From Chlorobiota bacterium (lineage in GTDB: Bacteria; Bacteroidota; Bacteroidia; Bacteroidales; F082), in contig JAUVKF010000004.1 of assembly GCA_030596395.1 (NCBI GenBank), positions 18,315-82,314 of the forward strand: a stretch of 64,000 bases of DNA, in the 5' to 3' direction. The notes under the pieces were generated by a model. That model made no database searches. It had not been told where the DNA came from and saw nothing but the letters and a program-made list of their open reading frames with translations. Shown one piece after another: positions 33,620 through 41,127 of this stretch (within the stretch, counting starts at the first letter, position 1; every line of letters begins with the position of its first letter). The position numbers were made by a program, and so were the translations under genes.

Positions 33620-33931
33620 ATGGCAACAAAAAATTATGGAGGAGTTTCAGTAGACGTAAACGATGAAGGTTACATGACTGACTCCTCACAATGGACAAAA
33701 AAAGTAGCATCTGGAATCGCGACAGATGAAGGTGTTGTTTTGACAGATAAACACTTTGAGGTGATTGATTTCATCCGTACCAAAGTAGCTGATGGCGCAA
33801 CATTAACCATCCGTGGAATCAACAAATCGGGTGTAGTGAATGCAAAAGAATTTTACCAGATGTTCCCTGGTGCTCCTTTAAAAAAATCAACAAAAATTGC
33901 CGGTGTTCCTAAACCTGAATCATGCATTTAA
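33620..33931 (+). CDS. TusE/DsrC-family sulfur carrier protein
   Basis: 103 residues: GGVSVDVNDEGYMTDSSQWTK, LTDKHFEVIDFIRT and the flexible C-terminal arm AGVPKPESC102-I. The penultimate cysteine is the persulfide-carrying residue of DsrC/TusE. The second cysteine of true dissimilatory DsrC (ten residues upstream) is Thr here (KKSTKIAGVPKP), so trisulfide chemistry with DsrAB is not expected and TusE-like persulfide transfer is more likely. The partner is probably the DsrE2-like protein encoded 19 bp downstream. Confidence 0.92.
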   Translation: MATKNYGGVSVDVNDEGYMTDSSQWTKKVASGIATDEGVVLTDKHFEVIDFIRTKVADGATLTIRGINKSGVVNAKEFYQMFPGAPLKKSTKIAGVPKPESCI

Positions 33932-33950
33932 TTTTTAAAACCTAAATATT

Positions 33951-34454
33951 ATGGAAAATGACGAAAAATATAAATTGAAAAAAGTCCTTTTAATCTGTTC
34001 CAAAGGAACAATTGAGGATGTTTACGCTGCCCTGGTAATGGGCAATGGCGCAGTTATGGAAGGAATCGAAACAAAACTCTTTTTTACTTTTTTTGGGTTG
34101 GATGCCATCACAAAAAAAAGGATGAATCATCTGCATACTTCCACCGTGGGAAATCCCGCCATGCGTATGCCGGGGAACCTTCCTTTCCCAACGTGGCTTG
34201 GCGGATTACCGGGCGTTGAAGCTGGTGTGTCAGCAATGATGCGAAAAGAAATGGAAAAACTGGATATTCCAAACGTTGATGAATTTCTTGAATTAATTGT
34301 TGCCGGTGGTGGTGAACTTTATGCCTGCAAACTGGCATCCGATATGTTTGGTATTACAAAAGAAGACCTGCACGATGATGTAAAAGGTATTATTACCGTT
34401 GGTGACCTTTATGAAATGTGTGACGGACCAGGGACACAAATAATTTTTACGTAA
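33951..34454 (+). CDS. DsrE2-like (DsrE/DsrF/DrsH family) sulfurtransferase
   Basis: 167 residues. KKVLLICSKGTIEDVYAALVMGNGAVMEGIETKLFFTFFGLDAI is the typical DsrE2 start, and ELYACKLASDMFGI contains the conserved active-site cysteine, with a further cysteine in LYEMCDG. DsrE2 proteins accept and pass on sulfane sulfur, often with rhodanese and TusA. Here the partners are SQR and a TusE/DsrC-like carrier, giving a plausible path SQR persulfide to DsrE2 to TusE. Last gene of the operon. Confidence 0.9.
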   Translation: MENDEKYKLKKVLLICSKGTIEDVYAALVMGNGAVMEGIETKLFFTFFGLDAITKKRMNHLHTSTVGNPAMRMPGNLPFPTWLGGLPGVEAGVSAMMRKEMEKLDIPNVDEFLELIVAGGGELYACKLASDMFGITKEDLHDDVKGIITVGDLYEMCDGPGTQIIFT

Positions 34455-34467
34455 AAGTAATCAGGCA

Positions 34468-34555
34468 AAGGCTAAGGTGGAGTCGAAGGGGTTTCAAAAC
34501 GGAATGTTTAGTTTTATTCAAACTCCGCCTCCAACTTAGCCTCCGCCTTAGCCTT
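34468..34555. terminator. Inverted repeat downstream of the sulfur operon
   Basis: AAGGCTAAGG (34468-34477) and CCTTAGCCTT (34546-34555), followed by cacttttttc. The interior is made of degenerate cctccgcc/cttagcc words. It probably ends the operon. Confidence 0.45.
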
Positions 34556-34590
34556 CACTTTTTTCTTTTCTTACGCCTTCACCTTTTTTT

Positions 34591-34598
34591 TACTTTTG
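34591..34598 (+). promoter_or_regulatory. Predicted -7 box of tatC (TACTTTTG)
   Basis: TACTTTTG matches TAnnTTTG, 16 bp before the ATG at 34615. Confidence 0.4.
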
Positions 34599-34614
34599 CT
34601 TTTCAGCATAAGTG

Positions 34615-35454
34615 ATGACCGAAGAAATAAAGAATAAAAAAGCGACGAAAAAGGAAAAAGTAATGACTTTCTGGGATCATCTTGAAGAACTCAGGGGTCA
34701 TATCATCCGTTCATTAGTTGCCATTGTAGTGCTGGCTGTGGTTGCATTTTTGAACCGTGAGTTTATTTTTGATAGTGTTATACTTGCGCCAAGTAAACCT
34801 GGTTTTTTAACCAATCGCGTTTTATGCTGGTTGGCTGGGCAGTTGAGTATCGATACGCTGTGTATTGAAGATATGAATTTACAGATCATCAACATCAAAA
34901 TGTCGGGGCAGTTTCTTACACATATGTACATTTCAATTGTTGCCGGCGTTATATTTTCTTTTCCATATATTTTATGGGAAATATGGCGATTTGTTAAACC
35001 CGCTATGCACCAAAACGAAAGAAAATATTCGCAGGGTGGTGTATTTATCAGCACTTTGCTTTTTATGATGGGAATACTATTCAGCTATTTCCTGATCGTA
35101 CCGCTTACAGTGAATTTTTTAGGTAACTACCATGTCAGCGAAACGGTCGTCAACCAGATATCGCTTAGTTCGTATATCAGTACGGTAGTATCGGTAACTT
35201 TTGCTGTCGGGATTGTTTTTGAACTGCCAATCCTGGTTTATTTTCTGACCAAAATAGGAGTTATCACACCTGATTTTCTGAAAAAAAACAGGAGGTATAT
35301 GTATGTTATTTTACTGGTTCTTTCGGCAATTATTACGCCACCGGATATGTTTAGCCAGGTGCTGGTTGTTTTTCCGTTAATTGGGCTTTACGAATTCAGT
35401 ATCGTGGTTTCGAGGAGGGTGTACAAGAAGCAGCTTGAGTTTTTAGAAGGTTAA
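34615..35454 (+). CDS. tatC: Sec-independent protein translocase TatC
   Basis: 279 residues with six predicted helices. The TatC signature MTFWDHLEELRGHIIRSL is at the N-terminus, with the later motifs FPYILWEIWRFVKPAM and FGIVFELPILVYFL-like helix 5 (FAVGIVFELPILVYFLTKIG). TatC recognises twin-arginine signals, such as that of the Rieske protein in this window. No tatA/B lies next to it. It has a long basic N-terminal extension (KNKKATKKEKV). I start at ATG 34615. The end overlaps the convergent hydrolase by 12 bp. Confidence 0.93.
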   Translation: MTEEIKNKKATKKEKVMTFWDHLEELRGHIIRSLVAIVVLAVVAFLNREFIFDSVILAPSKPGFLTNRVLCWLAGQLSIDTLCIEDMNLQIINIKMSGQFLTHMYISIVAGVIFSFPYILWEIWRFVKPAMHQNERKYSQGGVFISTLLFMMGILFSYFLIVPLTVNFLGNYHVSETVVNQISLSSYISTVVSVTFAVGIVFELPILVYFLTKIGVITPDFLKKNRRYMYVILLVLSAIITPPDMFSQVLVVFPLIGLYEFSIVVSRRVYKKQLEFLEG

Positions 35455-36264
35455 TTTTTCTTTCGCCCTCTCATACCAGGTCGGATTTCCGGAAGCAAAC
35501 CCCATTGTTAGTTGGTAAAACCTTTCAGGTGATTCTACATGCACCCAATGCGAAGCATCGGCGATTGTGATGATCTCTGCATTCGGAAAGTTGTACCTGA
35601 TCTGGTCATAATCCTCCAGCAAAATATAGTCAGAGGCGCCGCCTTTCACAAAAAGTGTCGGTTTTTCAAATTTGGTGATGGTATCAATTCCGTCAAATAG
35701 TTGATCCAGGTTTTGTTCAATTCCCGGGATATTGATCCGCCATTCAAACTCATCCTTTTCTTTTCGATGGAGGTTTTTCAGAATAAACTGCCTGATACGT
35801 AATTCAGGTACTAAATTGGCAATCTGGTCTTCTACTTCTTTTCTGGTTTTAACCAAAGCCAAATCAACAGACTTCATCGCTTTGATAATACTTTTATGCT
35901 GCTTCCTTGGCCCATATGCTTTCAGTGAAATATCGACCACAATTAATTTATTTACCATCTGCGGATTTTCAAGTGCAAAGCGCATGGCTACTTTTCCGCC
36001 CATTGAATGACCAAGCAGAATTGGGTCTTCAATTTCGTGTTCATCAATAAAATCGAACAGGTCATCGGTCATGGCCAGGTAATTAAAATTATCGCTGTGT
36101 GGTGATTGCCCATGATTTCGCTGATCAAGGGTAAAAACTTCAAATCCTTCCTGTGAAAGCCTCCGGGCATACGAATACCAGTTATCTGAGGTGCCGAAAA
36201 TACCGTGTAGAATAATGATAGTTTGATCACCTTCTTCACCAAATTTGCGATGGAACAATTGCAT
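35443..36264 (-). CDS. Alpha/beta hydrolase (YbfF-like esterase)
   Basis: 273 residues. HG loop ILHGIFGTSDNW, D-Q-R-N-H-G-Q-S-P strand, nucleophile elbow GHSMGGKVAMRFA, and the catalytic His region ASHWVHVESPERF. This pattern matches the YbfF/RutD-type esterase group. Acts in the cytoplasm on unknown acyl esters. It is convergent with tatC and overlaps its end. Confidence 0.88.
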   Translation of the reverse strand: MQLFHRKFGEEGDQTIIILHGIFGTSDNWYSYARRLSQEGFEVFTLDQRNHGQSPHSDNFNYLAMTDDLFDFIDEHEIEDPILLGHSMGGKVAMRFALENPQMVNKLIVVDISLKAYGPRKQHKSIIKAMKSVDLALVKTRKEVEDQIANLVPELRIRQFILKNLHRKEKDEFEWRINIPGIEQNLDQLFDGIDTITKFEKPTLFVKGGASDYILLEDYDQIRYNFPNAEIITIADASHWVHVESPERFYQLTMGFASGNPTWYERAKEKLTF

Positions 36265-36347
36265 GGGGCAAAAGTAAAAAAAGGTGGATTTGACAATTCT
36301 TTTGCTTTAATGTATTTTTATACTCAATTATCCTAACCCAATTCTTG

Positions 36348-36515
36348 ATGTTCCGACTCAGCATAATTACTTGTTTTATAATATCGGTCTTTTCTTGTGA
36401 TGGCCTCTGGTGTCAGGGAGAACAAGTCAAGTACACTTTTGATTTCGAATTTGAAGAGGGGATTTACCTCGCTTTCGAGGAATTCAAATATAATAATCCC
36501 TCAATTAAACATTGA
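36348..36515 (+). pseudogene. Remnant of a secreted Bacteroidota protein gene
   Basis: A 55-residue frame: signal-like start FRLSIITCFIISVFSCDGLW, then QVKYTFDFEFEEGIYLAFEE followed by FKYNNPSI. The phrase 'F-E-G-I-Y-L-(A/S)-F-E-E-F-K-x-N-(N/S)-P' is familiar as the start of longer hypothetical proteins in this phylum, so this looks like a 5' fragment cut off by a stop. No continuation is seen downstream. Confidence 0.45.
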
Positions 36516-36568
36516 AATATCCACCTTAAAACTCAAGAAACTAAGAAAATAAAAAAATTGAAATTTAA

Positions 36569-37015
36569 ATGAATACAAAATCATCCAATAATTTTTTTAC
36601 AGATAAAGAACAAGTAAGTACGATTGATACAATCAGGATTGTCTATCTGATTACCGGCCTGTTTTCATTTTTACTTACCGAGTTCGGCCGCTTTGTTTAT
36701 CGTCCTTATATCTATGAAAACAATATAAACGATTTCGGCATTGCCGACTCAATTGGCAATTCGGGGGGAATTGTCGTACAGATATTTTTTGGGCTCGCAT
36801 TGATCAATTCACCTTTTAAAAAAGGATTTCGACTTATCGGGTTGTTTGTTGTGGGTTATATTTTTTATGAAATACTTCAACCGATTCTTCCAAAAGGCAC
36901 TTTTGACTGGTTAGATATTTACGGAACACTTATCGGAGGTGTGATTGGATTGTTTCTATATCTGTTGATACATAAATTGATCAAGCAGAATAGTGTTGTT
37001 TTTAAGTTTAATTAA
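36569..37015 (+). CDS. VanZ-like membrane protein
   Basis: 148 residues with about four hydrophobic helices. The end EILQPILPKGTFDWLDIYGTLIGGVIGLFLY matches the VanZ-family pattern (E..Q...P.R.fDw.Di..n..G). VanZ-like proteins are small membrane proteins of poorly defined function; some bind glycopeptides. It stands alone. Confidence 0.7.
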   Translation: MNTKSSNNFFTDKEQVSTIDTIRIVYLITGLFSFLLTEFGRFVYRPYIYENNINDFGIADSIGNSGGIVVQIFFGLALINSPFKKGFRLIGLFVVGYIFYEILQPILPKGTFDWLDIYGTLIGGVIGLFLYLLIHKLIKQNSVVFKFN

Positions 37016-37027
37016 TTCTAAAGGAAA

Positions 37028-37129
37028 ATGGAACGTGTTAATTGGAACGCTGCTAACCCTGTTTTGTATTGTTTTATCTGGTTGATTTATTTTATCAAGG
37101 CTTACATATTCACTAAAAAATCAAAATAA
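37028..37129 (+). CDS. Possible 33-residue single-helix peptide
   Basis: ATG frame 12 bp after the VanZ-like gene with one hydrophobic stretch (VLYCFIWLIYFIKAYIF) and a basic end. It could be a small membrane protein or chance. Confidence 0.2.
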   Translation: MERVNWNAANPVLYCFIWLIYFIKAYIFTKKSK

Positions 37130-37165
37130 GATGAAAAAAACTAATTTTACTAAAAGAGTTCGCAC

Positions 37166-38323
37166 ATGAAAAAATTGATATTGATCATAGCAATAATATT
37201 TGGTTTTATTGTTGCTTCAAATGCTGGAGATGACAAAGACAATAAATACATTATTGGCAAGCGAATTACCATTAAATCTGAAATCCTCAATGAAGACCGG
37301 AGTTTATTGATTTACCTTCCTAAATCATATTCTACAAATTCTCAAAGCTATCCGGTTCTGTATATTTTAGATGGCAGCGCACATTTCCATCATGCAACGG
37401 GTATCGTACAGTATTTATCATCACGTGGTTTGATGCCCGAAATGATTGTTGTTGCCGTTGTAAATGTGAACCGGGACAGGGATTTTACGCCGATTCCTGA
37501 GCTTGCTTATCCCGGTACAGGTGGGGCGCCAAAGTTTATGTCGTTTTTCAAAGATGAATTAATTCCATATGTTGATCAAAATTACCGGACTGAAGCCTAT
37601 AAAATGATTGTCGGGCATTCGCTTGGAGGCACATTTGCTACATATGCTATGGTTGACTTTCCGGATGTGTTTGATGGTTATATTGCGATCAGCCCCTTTT
37701 TACATTTTCAAAACGAAATTTTCCTGGATGAAATAGAAACAAAAATGGGCACATTTGTTGAAGGAAAAAGGCAGTACTTTATGACGGTAGGAAATGAACC
37801 CCAGTATTTTGAGCCACTGGCAAGATTCGAAAAGATCATAGAATCTTCGATACCAAAGAGCTTTGATTTTAAATATGTTCAATTCTTGGATGATAACCAT
37901 ATGTCGGTACCCCACATAAGCATTTATCATGGCTTGCTATTTATTTATTCTGACTGGAAACTTAATCCTGATAACTATGATGATGGACTGAAATACCTTG
38001 ATAAGCATTATAAAAAGTTGTCAAAAAAGTTTGGCTATAATATCCGGGTTCCTCAAAATACGATCAATAGTTTAGGCTATTATTTTGTTCGAAAAGGGCA
38101 ACATGAACAAGCCATTGAAATATTTAGTGAGAATGTGAAGCGATTTCCTAATTCAGCCAATGCGTACGATAGCCTTGGCGAAGCCTATGAAAGTGTTATC
38201 TGGTTTGAGGAAGCAGAAAAGAATTACCGGCAAGCAGTAGAATTAGCCGCACAACAGAATCACCCGAATTTGAATGTTTTTGCTGACAACCTTAAAAGGA
38301 TTCAAAAGAAATTAAATCGCTAA
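37166..38323 (+). CDS. Secreted esterase (Fes/esterase D type) with C-terminal TPR
   Basis: 385 residues. Signal peptide (1-20, IVASNAG), then the esterase-D/IroE-like fold: SLLIYLPKSYSTNSQSYPVLYILDG, nucleophile in VGHSLGGTFATYA, Asp/His region DDNHMSVPHISIYHGL. A TPR-like pair (about 320-380: YYFVRKGQHEQAIEIFSENVKRF) ends the protein. Related proteins hydrolyse siderophore or other acyl esters in the periplasm. Substrate unknown. Confidence 0.85.
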   Translation: MKKLILIIAIIFGFIVASNAGDDKDNKYIIGKRITIKSEILNEDRSLLIYLPKSYSTNSQSYPVLYILDGSAHFHHATGIVQYLSSRGLMPEMIVVAVVNVNRDRDFTPIPELAYPGTGGAPKFMSFFKDELIPYVDQNYRTEAYKMIVGHSLGGTFATYAMVDFPDVFDGYIAISPFLHFQNEIFLDEIETKMGTFVEGKRQYFMTVGNEPQYFEPLARFEKIIESSIPKSFDFKYVQFLDDNHMSVPHISIYHGLLFIYSDWKLNPDNYDDGLKYLDKHYKKLSKKFGYNIRVPQNTINSLGYYFVRKGQHEQAIEIFSENVKRFPNSANAYDSLGEAYESVIWFEEAEKNYRQAVELAAQQNHPNLNVFADNLKRIQKKLNR

Positions 38324-38337
38324 GATGTATCATCCCT

Positions 38338-38360
38338 GCTTCGGGCGTCCATGCACGAAG
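38338..38360. repeat. GCTTCGGGCGT-cc hairpin repeat, copy 1
   Basis: Imperfect palindrome, arms GCTTCGGGCGT / ATGCACGAAG around cc. Same family as 38482-38504, 40059-40081 and 40103-40125. Confidence 0.6.
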
Positions 38361-38382
38361 ATTAGTTCTATTCTTTGAAACC

Positions 38383-38480
38383 AGACCCGCTAAGTCGACC
38401 TGGACTTAGCAGGTCGAAATATTACCGGGAACCCCTATTTCAACCCGTTGAAAGCTAAAGTCCATTCAGCGGGTTTACCT
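38383..38480. repeat. 98-bp direct repeat, copy A
   Basis: Matches 39456-39553 at 95 of 98 positions. Internally it folds into two hairpins: GACCCGCTAAGTC with GGACTTAGCAGGTC, and AACCCGTTGAA with TTCAGCGGGTT. Confidence 0.8.
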
Positions 38481-38481
38481 T

Positions 38482-38504
38482 GCTTCGGGCGTCCACGCCC
38501 GAAG
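38482..38504. repeat. GCTTCGGGCGT-cc hairpin repeat, copy 2
   Basis: CTTCGGGCGT-cc-ACGCCCGAAG, a perfect palindrome with 10-bp arms, directly beside the 98-bp repeat. Confidence 0.65.
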
Positions 38505-38676
38505 AACAATAATGTTTCAATCTTTCACCAGAAACTCTCCAACAGAAAACGGATAAATCAACACTAATTTATTAGTGCAGACACCAACCAAGATTTAGAC
38601 ATTGATTTAGAAAAGCGATTGACTTTTAATATGAAACAGCTTACTTTTACAGTGTTAAACCTTTAATTTACATTTC

Positions 38677-39045
38677 ATGAAAAGATTAATTGTTGCCACA
38701 ATCAGTGGTTTAGTTTTTGGGTTTGTTTGTTTTGGCTTTGCCTGCAGCGGTTCTAACGATATTATACCATGGCTTGGTGTATCCATCATTGCAGGTCGTA
38801 CATTGTTGGGTTTCGGAATTGGAATAAGCCGTTTCCCAATGAAACATTGGGCCATACATGGCCTTGTTATGGGCTTCCTGTTCAGTCTGCCCATGGGGTT
38901 TAGTGCGATGTTAGGCCCTGAAAATGCAGGCATGGCCGCCGGAACCATTGCCATATCCACTGTAGTTATGGGTCTTATTTACGGTTTCCTGATTGAGTTA
39001 ATCACCACAGTACTTTTTAAGGCAAAAATGCCGGAATGTAAATAA
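38677..39045 (+). CDS. Small membrane protein of unknown function
   Basis: 122 residues, four hydrophobic glycine-rich segments (ATISGLVFGFVCFGFACSG, GRTLLGFGIGISRF, HGLVMGFLFSLPMGFSAML, AGTIAISTVVMGLIYGFLIE). Resembles short membrane proteins annotated only as hypothetical. It lies between the two 98-bp repeats together with the broken thioredoxin gene. Confidence 0.65.
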   Translation: MKRLIVATISGLVFGFVCFGFACSGSNDIIPWLGVSIIAGRTLLGFGIGISRFPMKHWAIHGLVMGFLFSLPMGFSAMLGPENAGMAAGTIAISTVVMGLIYGFLIELITTVLFKAKMPECK

Positions 39046-39051
39046 AAGGCT

Positions 39052-39349
39052 TTAAACATGTGCCTGTAACATCTGAACCAGTTGTGGTGCTGGAATAACC
39101 CCGGCCTGTCTGAAAACAATTTGTCCTTTTTTAAAAAAGCATCAATGTTGGTACACTCCTGATCTGATGCTTTTGTGCAATGGCAGGGTTACGGTCAACA
39201 TCTACTTTTAGAATCCTGATCTTATCACCCAGTTGCTTTTTCACATCTTTTAAAATGGGGGGCATCATTTTGCATGGCTGGCACCACTCGGCTGAAAAAT
39301 CAATTAAGACTGGTATGTTCCCATTAATTATATCATGAAATTTGCTCAT
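39052..39349 (-). pseudogene. trx: Thioredoxin gene with a single-base frameshift
   Basis: Intact from ATG 39349 through WC23-Q-P-C26 and SVPTLMLF, then a premature TAA at 39131. Dropping one base from the ctttttt/aaaaaa run at 39130-39142 restores KKGQIVFRQAGVIPAPQLVQ followed by MLQAHV and a stop at 39052, exactly the normal thioredoxin end (98 residues). So either the gene is inactivated, it is read by slippage, or the homopolymer is a sequencing error. WCQPC instead of WCGPC is a known minor variant. The gene is convergent with the membrane protein gene. Confidence 0.85.
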
Positions 39350-39455
39350 TGTCTTGTTTATTGTCCACTTATCAATTTTTATTCCATTGCGGATATGCTG
39401 ATAAAATGATATTTCCCGATTCTGGTGGCCACGTTCGTAAGTTAGATAAAATACA

Positions 39456-39553
39456 AGACCCGCTCAGTCGACCTGGACTTAGCAGGTCGAAATATTACCG
39501 GGAACCCCTATTTCAACCCGTTAAAAGCTAAAGCCCATTCAGCGGGTTTACCT
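39456..39553. repeat. 98-bp direct repeat, copy B
   Basis: Second copy of 38383-38480 in the same orientation, ending 9 bp before the trmO stop codon. Confidence 0.8.
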
Positions 39554-39561
39554 GGGTAAAA

Positions 39562-40017
39562 TTATTCTTCTTTCTGCTCAAACCATCCTTTTCCGGCATC
39601 AGGATAGCAGTCAATGTCAGGAACATAGGGTTTGATGTCGAGCAGGGGAGTGCCGTCAATCATGTCTGCTCCGGTAAAATGCAGGATATTATTTTCAACG
39701 GATATAATTTTTACTATTGTCAACCCGATTTTGTTTGGTCTGAGCGGACTTCGGATAGCGAAAACACCACGGGGAATAGTTCTTCCTTTCGGGTATTGCA
39801 ATAATTTCAGGCTTTCATTTTTTTGATGAAAATAAAATATCAAAAAGGCGTGTGTAAACGAATCAATATCTTTTAGTCCCTTTGAAAACTCATCGTTTAC
39901 CACTGCCTGTCCCTGATTATTGTCAGCAAACCGGCCCTGCCGGGGTATCTTATCAAATTCGTCAAAAGGAGTATGGATTGTGCCGATTGGCTTGAAAATA
40001 ATATTTTGTGAACTCAT
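39562..40017 (-). CDS. trmO: tRNA (N6-threonylcarbamoyladenosine37-N6)-methyltransferase TrmO (TsaA family)
   Basis: 151 residues. IFKPIGTIHTPFDEFDKIPRQG, then THAFLIFYFHQ, PRGVFAIRSPLRPNKIGLTIVKI and the GTPLLDIKPYVP block, the hallmarks of the TsaA/TrmO beta-barrel. Uses SAM to methylate t6A37 in some tRNAs. I start at ATG 40017; a TTG at 40026 is the only upstream alternative. Confidence 0.92.
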   Translation of the reverse strand: MSSQNIIFKPIGTIHTPFDEFDKIPRQGRFADNNQGQAVVNDEFSKGLKDIDSFTHAFLIFYFHQKNESLKLLQYPKGRTIPRGVFAIRSPLRPNKIGLTIVKIISVENNILHFTGADMIDGTPLLDIKPYVPDIDCYPDAGKGWFEQKEE

Positions 40018-40058
40018 TCGGGTCAAAGTTTCTAATGCAAATTTAATTACTTACAACC

Positions 40059-40081
40059 GTTTCGAGCGTCCACACTCGAAA
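40059..40081. repeat. GCTTCGGGCGT-cc hairpin family, copy 3
   Basis: GTTTCGAGCGT-cc-ACACTCGAAA; compensating changes in both arms keep the hairpin. Confidence 0.6.
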
Positions 40082-40102
40082 TTAATCAATAATCTTACCT
40101 CT

Positions 40103-40125
40103 GCTTTGGGCGTCCACGCTCGAAG
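40103..40125. repeat. GCTTCGGGCGT-cc hairpin family, copy 4
   Basis: GCTTTGGGCGT-cc-ACGCTCGAAG, next to the pdxJ stop codon. Confidence 0.6.
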
Positions 40126-40131
40126 ACAATT

Positions 40132-40851
40132 TTATTCACCCCTCAACTCCCTCAAATACATCTGTACTGCATTATCCAGCCCAAAATAAAGTGCATCACA
40201 TACAAGCGCATGTCCGATGCTGACTTCAAGTAAACCAGGGATGTTTTGCGCGAAATATTTCAGATTATCCAGGTTGAGATCGTGGCCGGCATTAAGACCT
40301 AATCCAATTTCATTCGCAACATTTGCGGCTTCAACAAATGGTTTTATTGCAGCTTCTTTTCCATCTGAAAACTCAGCTGCATAACTTTCAGTGTACAATT
40401 CGATGCGATCGGTGCCTGTTGCTTTGGCACCTTCAACCATTTCAATATCCGGATCTACAAAAATAGAAGTGCGTATCCCTGCTTCATGGAAATTAGCAAT
40501 AACATTTTGCAGAAAAACTTTGTGTTTTATCGTATTCCAGCCATGGTCGGAGGTCAACTGGTTTGGATCATCAGGTACAAGCGTAACCTGGTCGGGTTTG
40601 TGTTTTAAAACCAGTTCGATAAACTCAGGAGTTGGGTTCCCTTCAATATTGAATTCGGTTGTTACCATAGGCCTGATCAATTCAACATCCTTGCGTGTTA
40701 TATGCCTTTCGTCCGATCGGGGATGCACAGTGATACCCTGGGCTCCGAACCGTTCACAATCAATTGCAGCTTTCAATACATCAGGCAATTCACCTCCTCT
40801 TGCATTTCTAAGTGTTGCGATTTTATTAATATTAACGCTTAACCTTGTCAT
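40132..40851 (-). CDS. pdxJ: Pyridoxine 5'-phosphate synthase
   Basis: 239 residues from ATG 40851 (TRLSVNINKIATLRNARGG). Condenses 1-deoxyxylulose 5-phosphate with 3-amino-2-oxopropyl phosphate in vitamin B6 synthesis. Typical blocks: GITVHPRSDERHI, FNIEGNPTPEF, VTLVPD, ELYTESYA, GLNAGHDLNLDNL and VSIGHALVCDALYFGL. A TTG five codons upstream is possible but the ATG fits the family N-terminus. Confidence 0.95.
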   Translation of the reverse strand: MTRLSVNINKIATLRNARGGELPDVLKAAIDCERFGAQGITVHPRSDERHITRKDVELIRPMVTTEFNIEGNPTPEFIELVLKHKPDQVTLVPDDPNQLTSDHGWNTIKHKVFLQNVIANFHEAGIRTSIFVDPDIEMVEGAKATGTDRIELYTESYAAEFSDGKEAAIKPFVEAANVANEIGLGLNAGHDLNLDNLKYFAQNIPGLLEVSIGHALVCDALYFGLDNAVQMYLRELRGE

Positions 40852-41127
40852 GGTTTTTTTCAGCAAAGGTATTGTTTTCAGTTTCTGAAAGTTTTTGTTT
40901 TATCATTATATATGATGTTGGTTTTACTCTGAGAAATTCTGTATCTTCTTTGTGATTTCTCTGTGCCACAGCTATTACACAGAGTTACACGGAGAAGCAC
41001 AGAGCTACACAAAGAAGTTACTCTCATCAACTAAGCTAATTCATCTCAGTATCTTCAAAACCTTTATTATTTAGTATTCGTCAAATATTCAATTATGTTT
41101 AAATTGCATCATTAAAAATGAATGTAA

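Larger units (their letters stand above)
38324..38676. other. Repeat-rich spacer
   Basis: No gene is visible. It holds two copies of the gcttcgggcgtcc hairpin (38338-38360 and 38482-38504) and one copy of the 98-bp repeat (38383-38480). The remaining 170 bp before the next gene show nothing recognisable. Confidence 0.7.
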
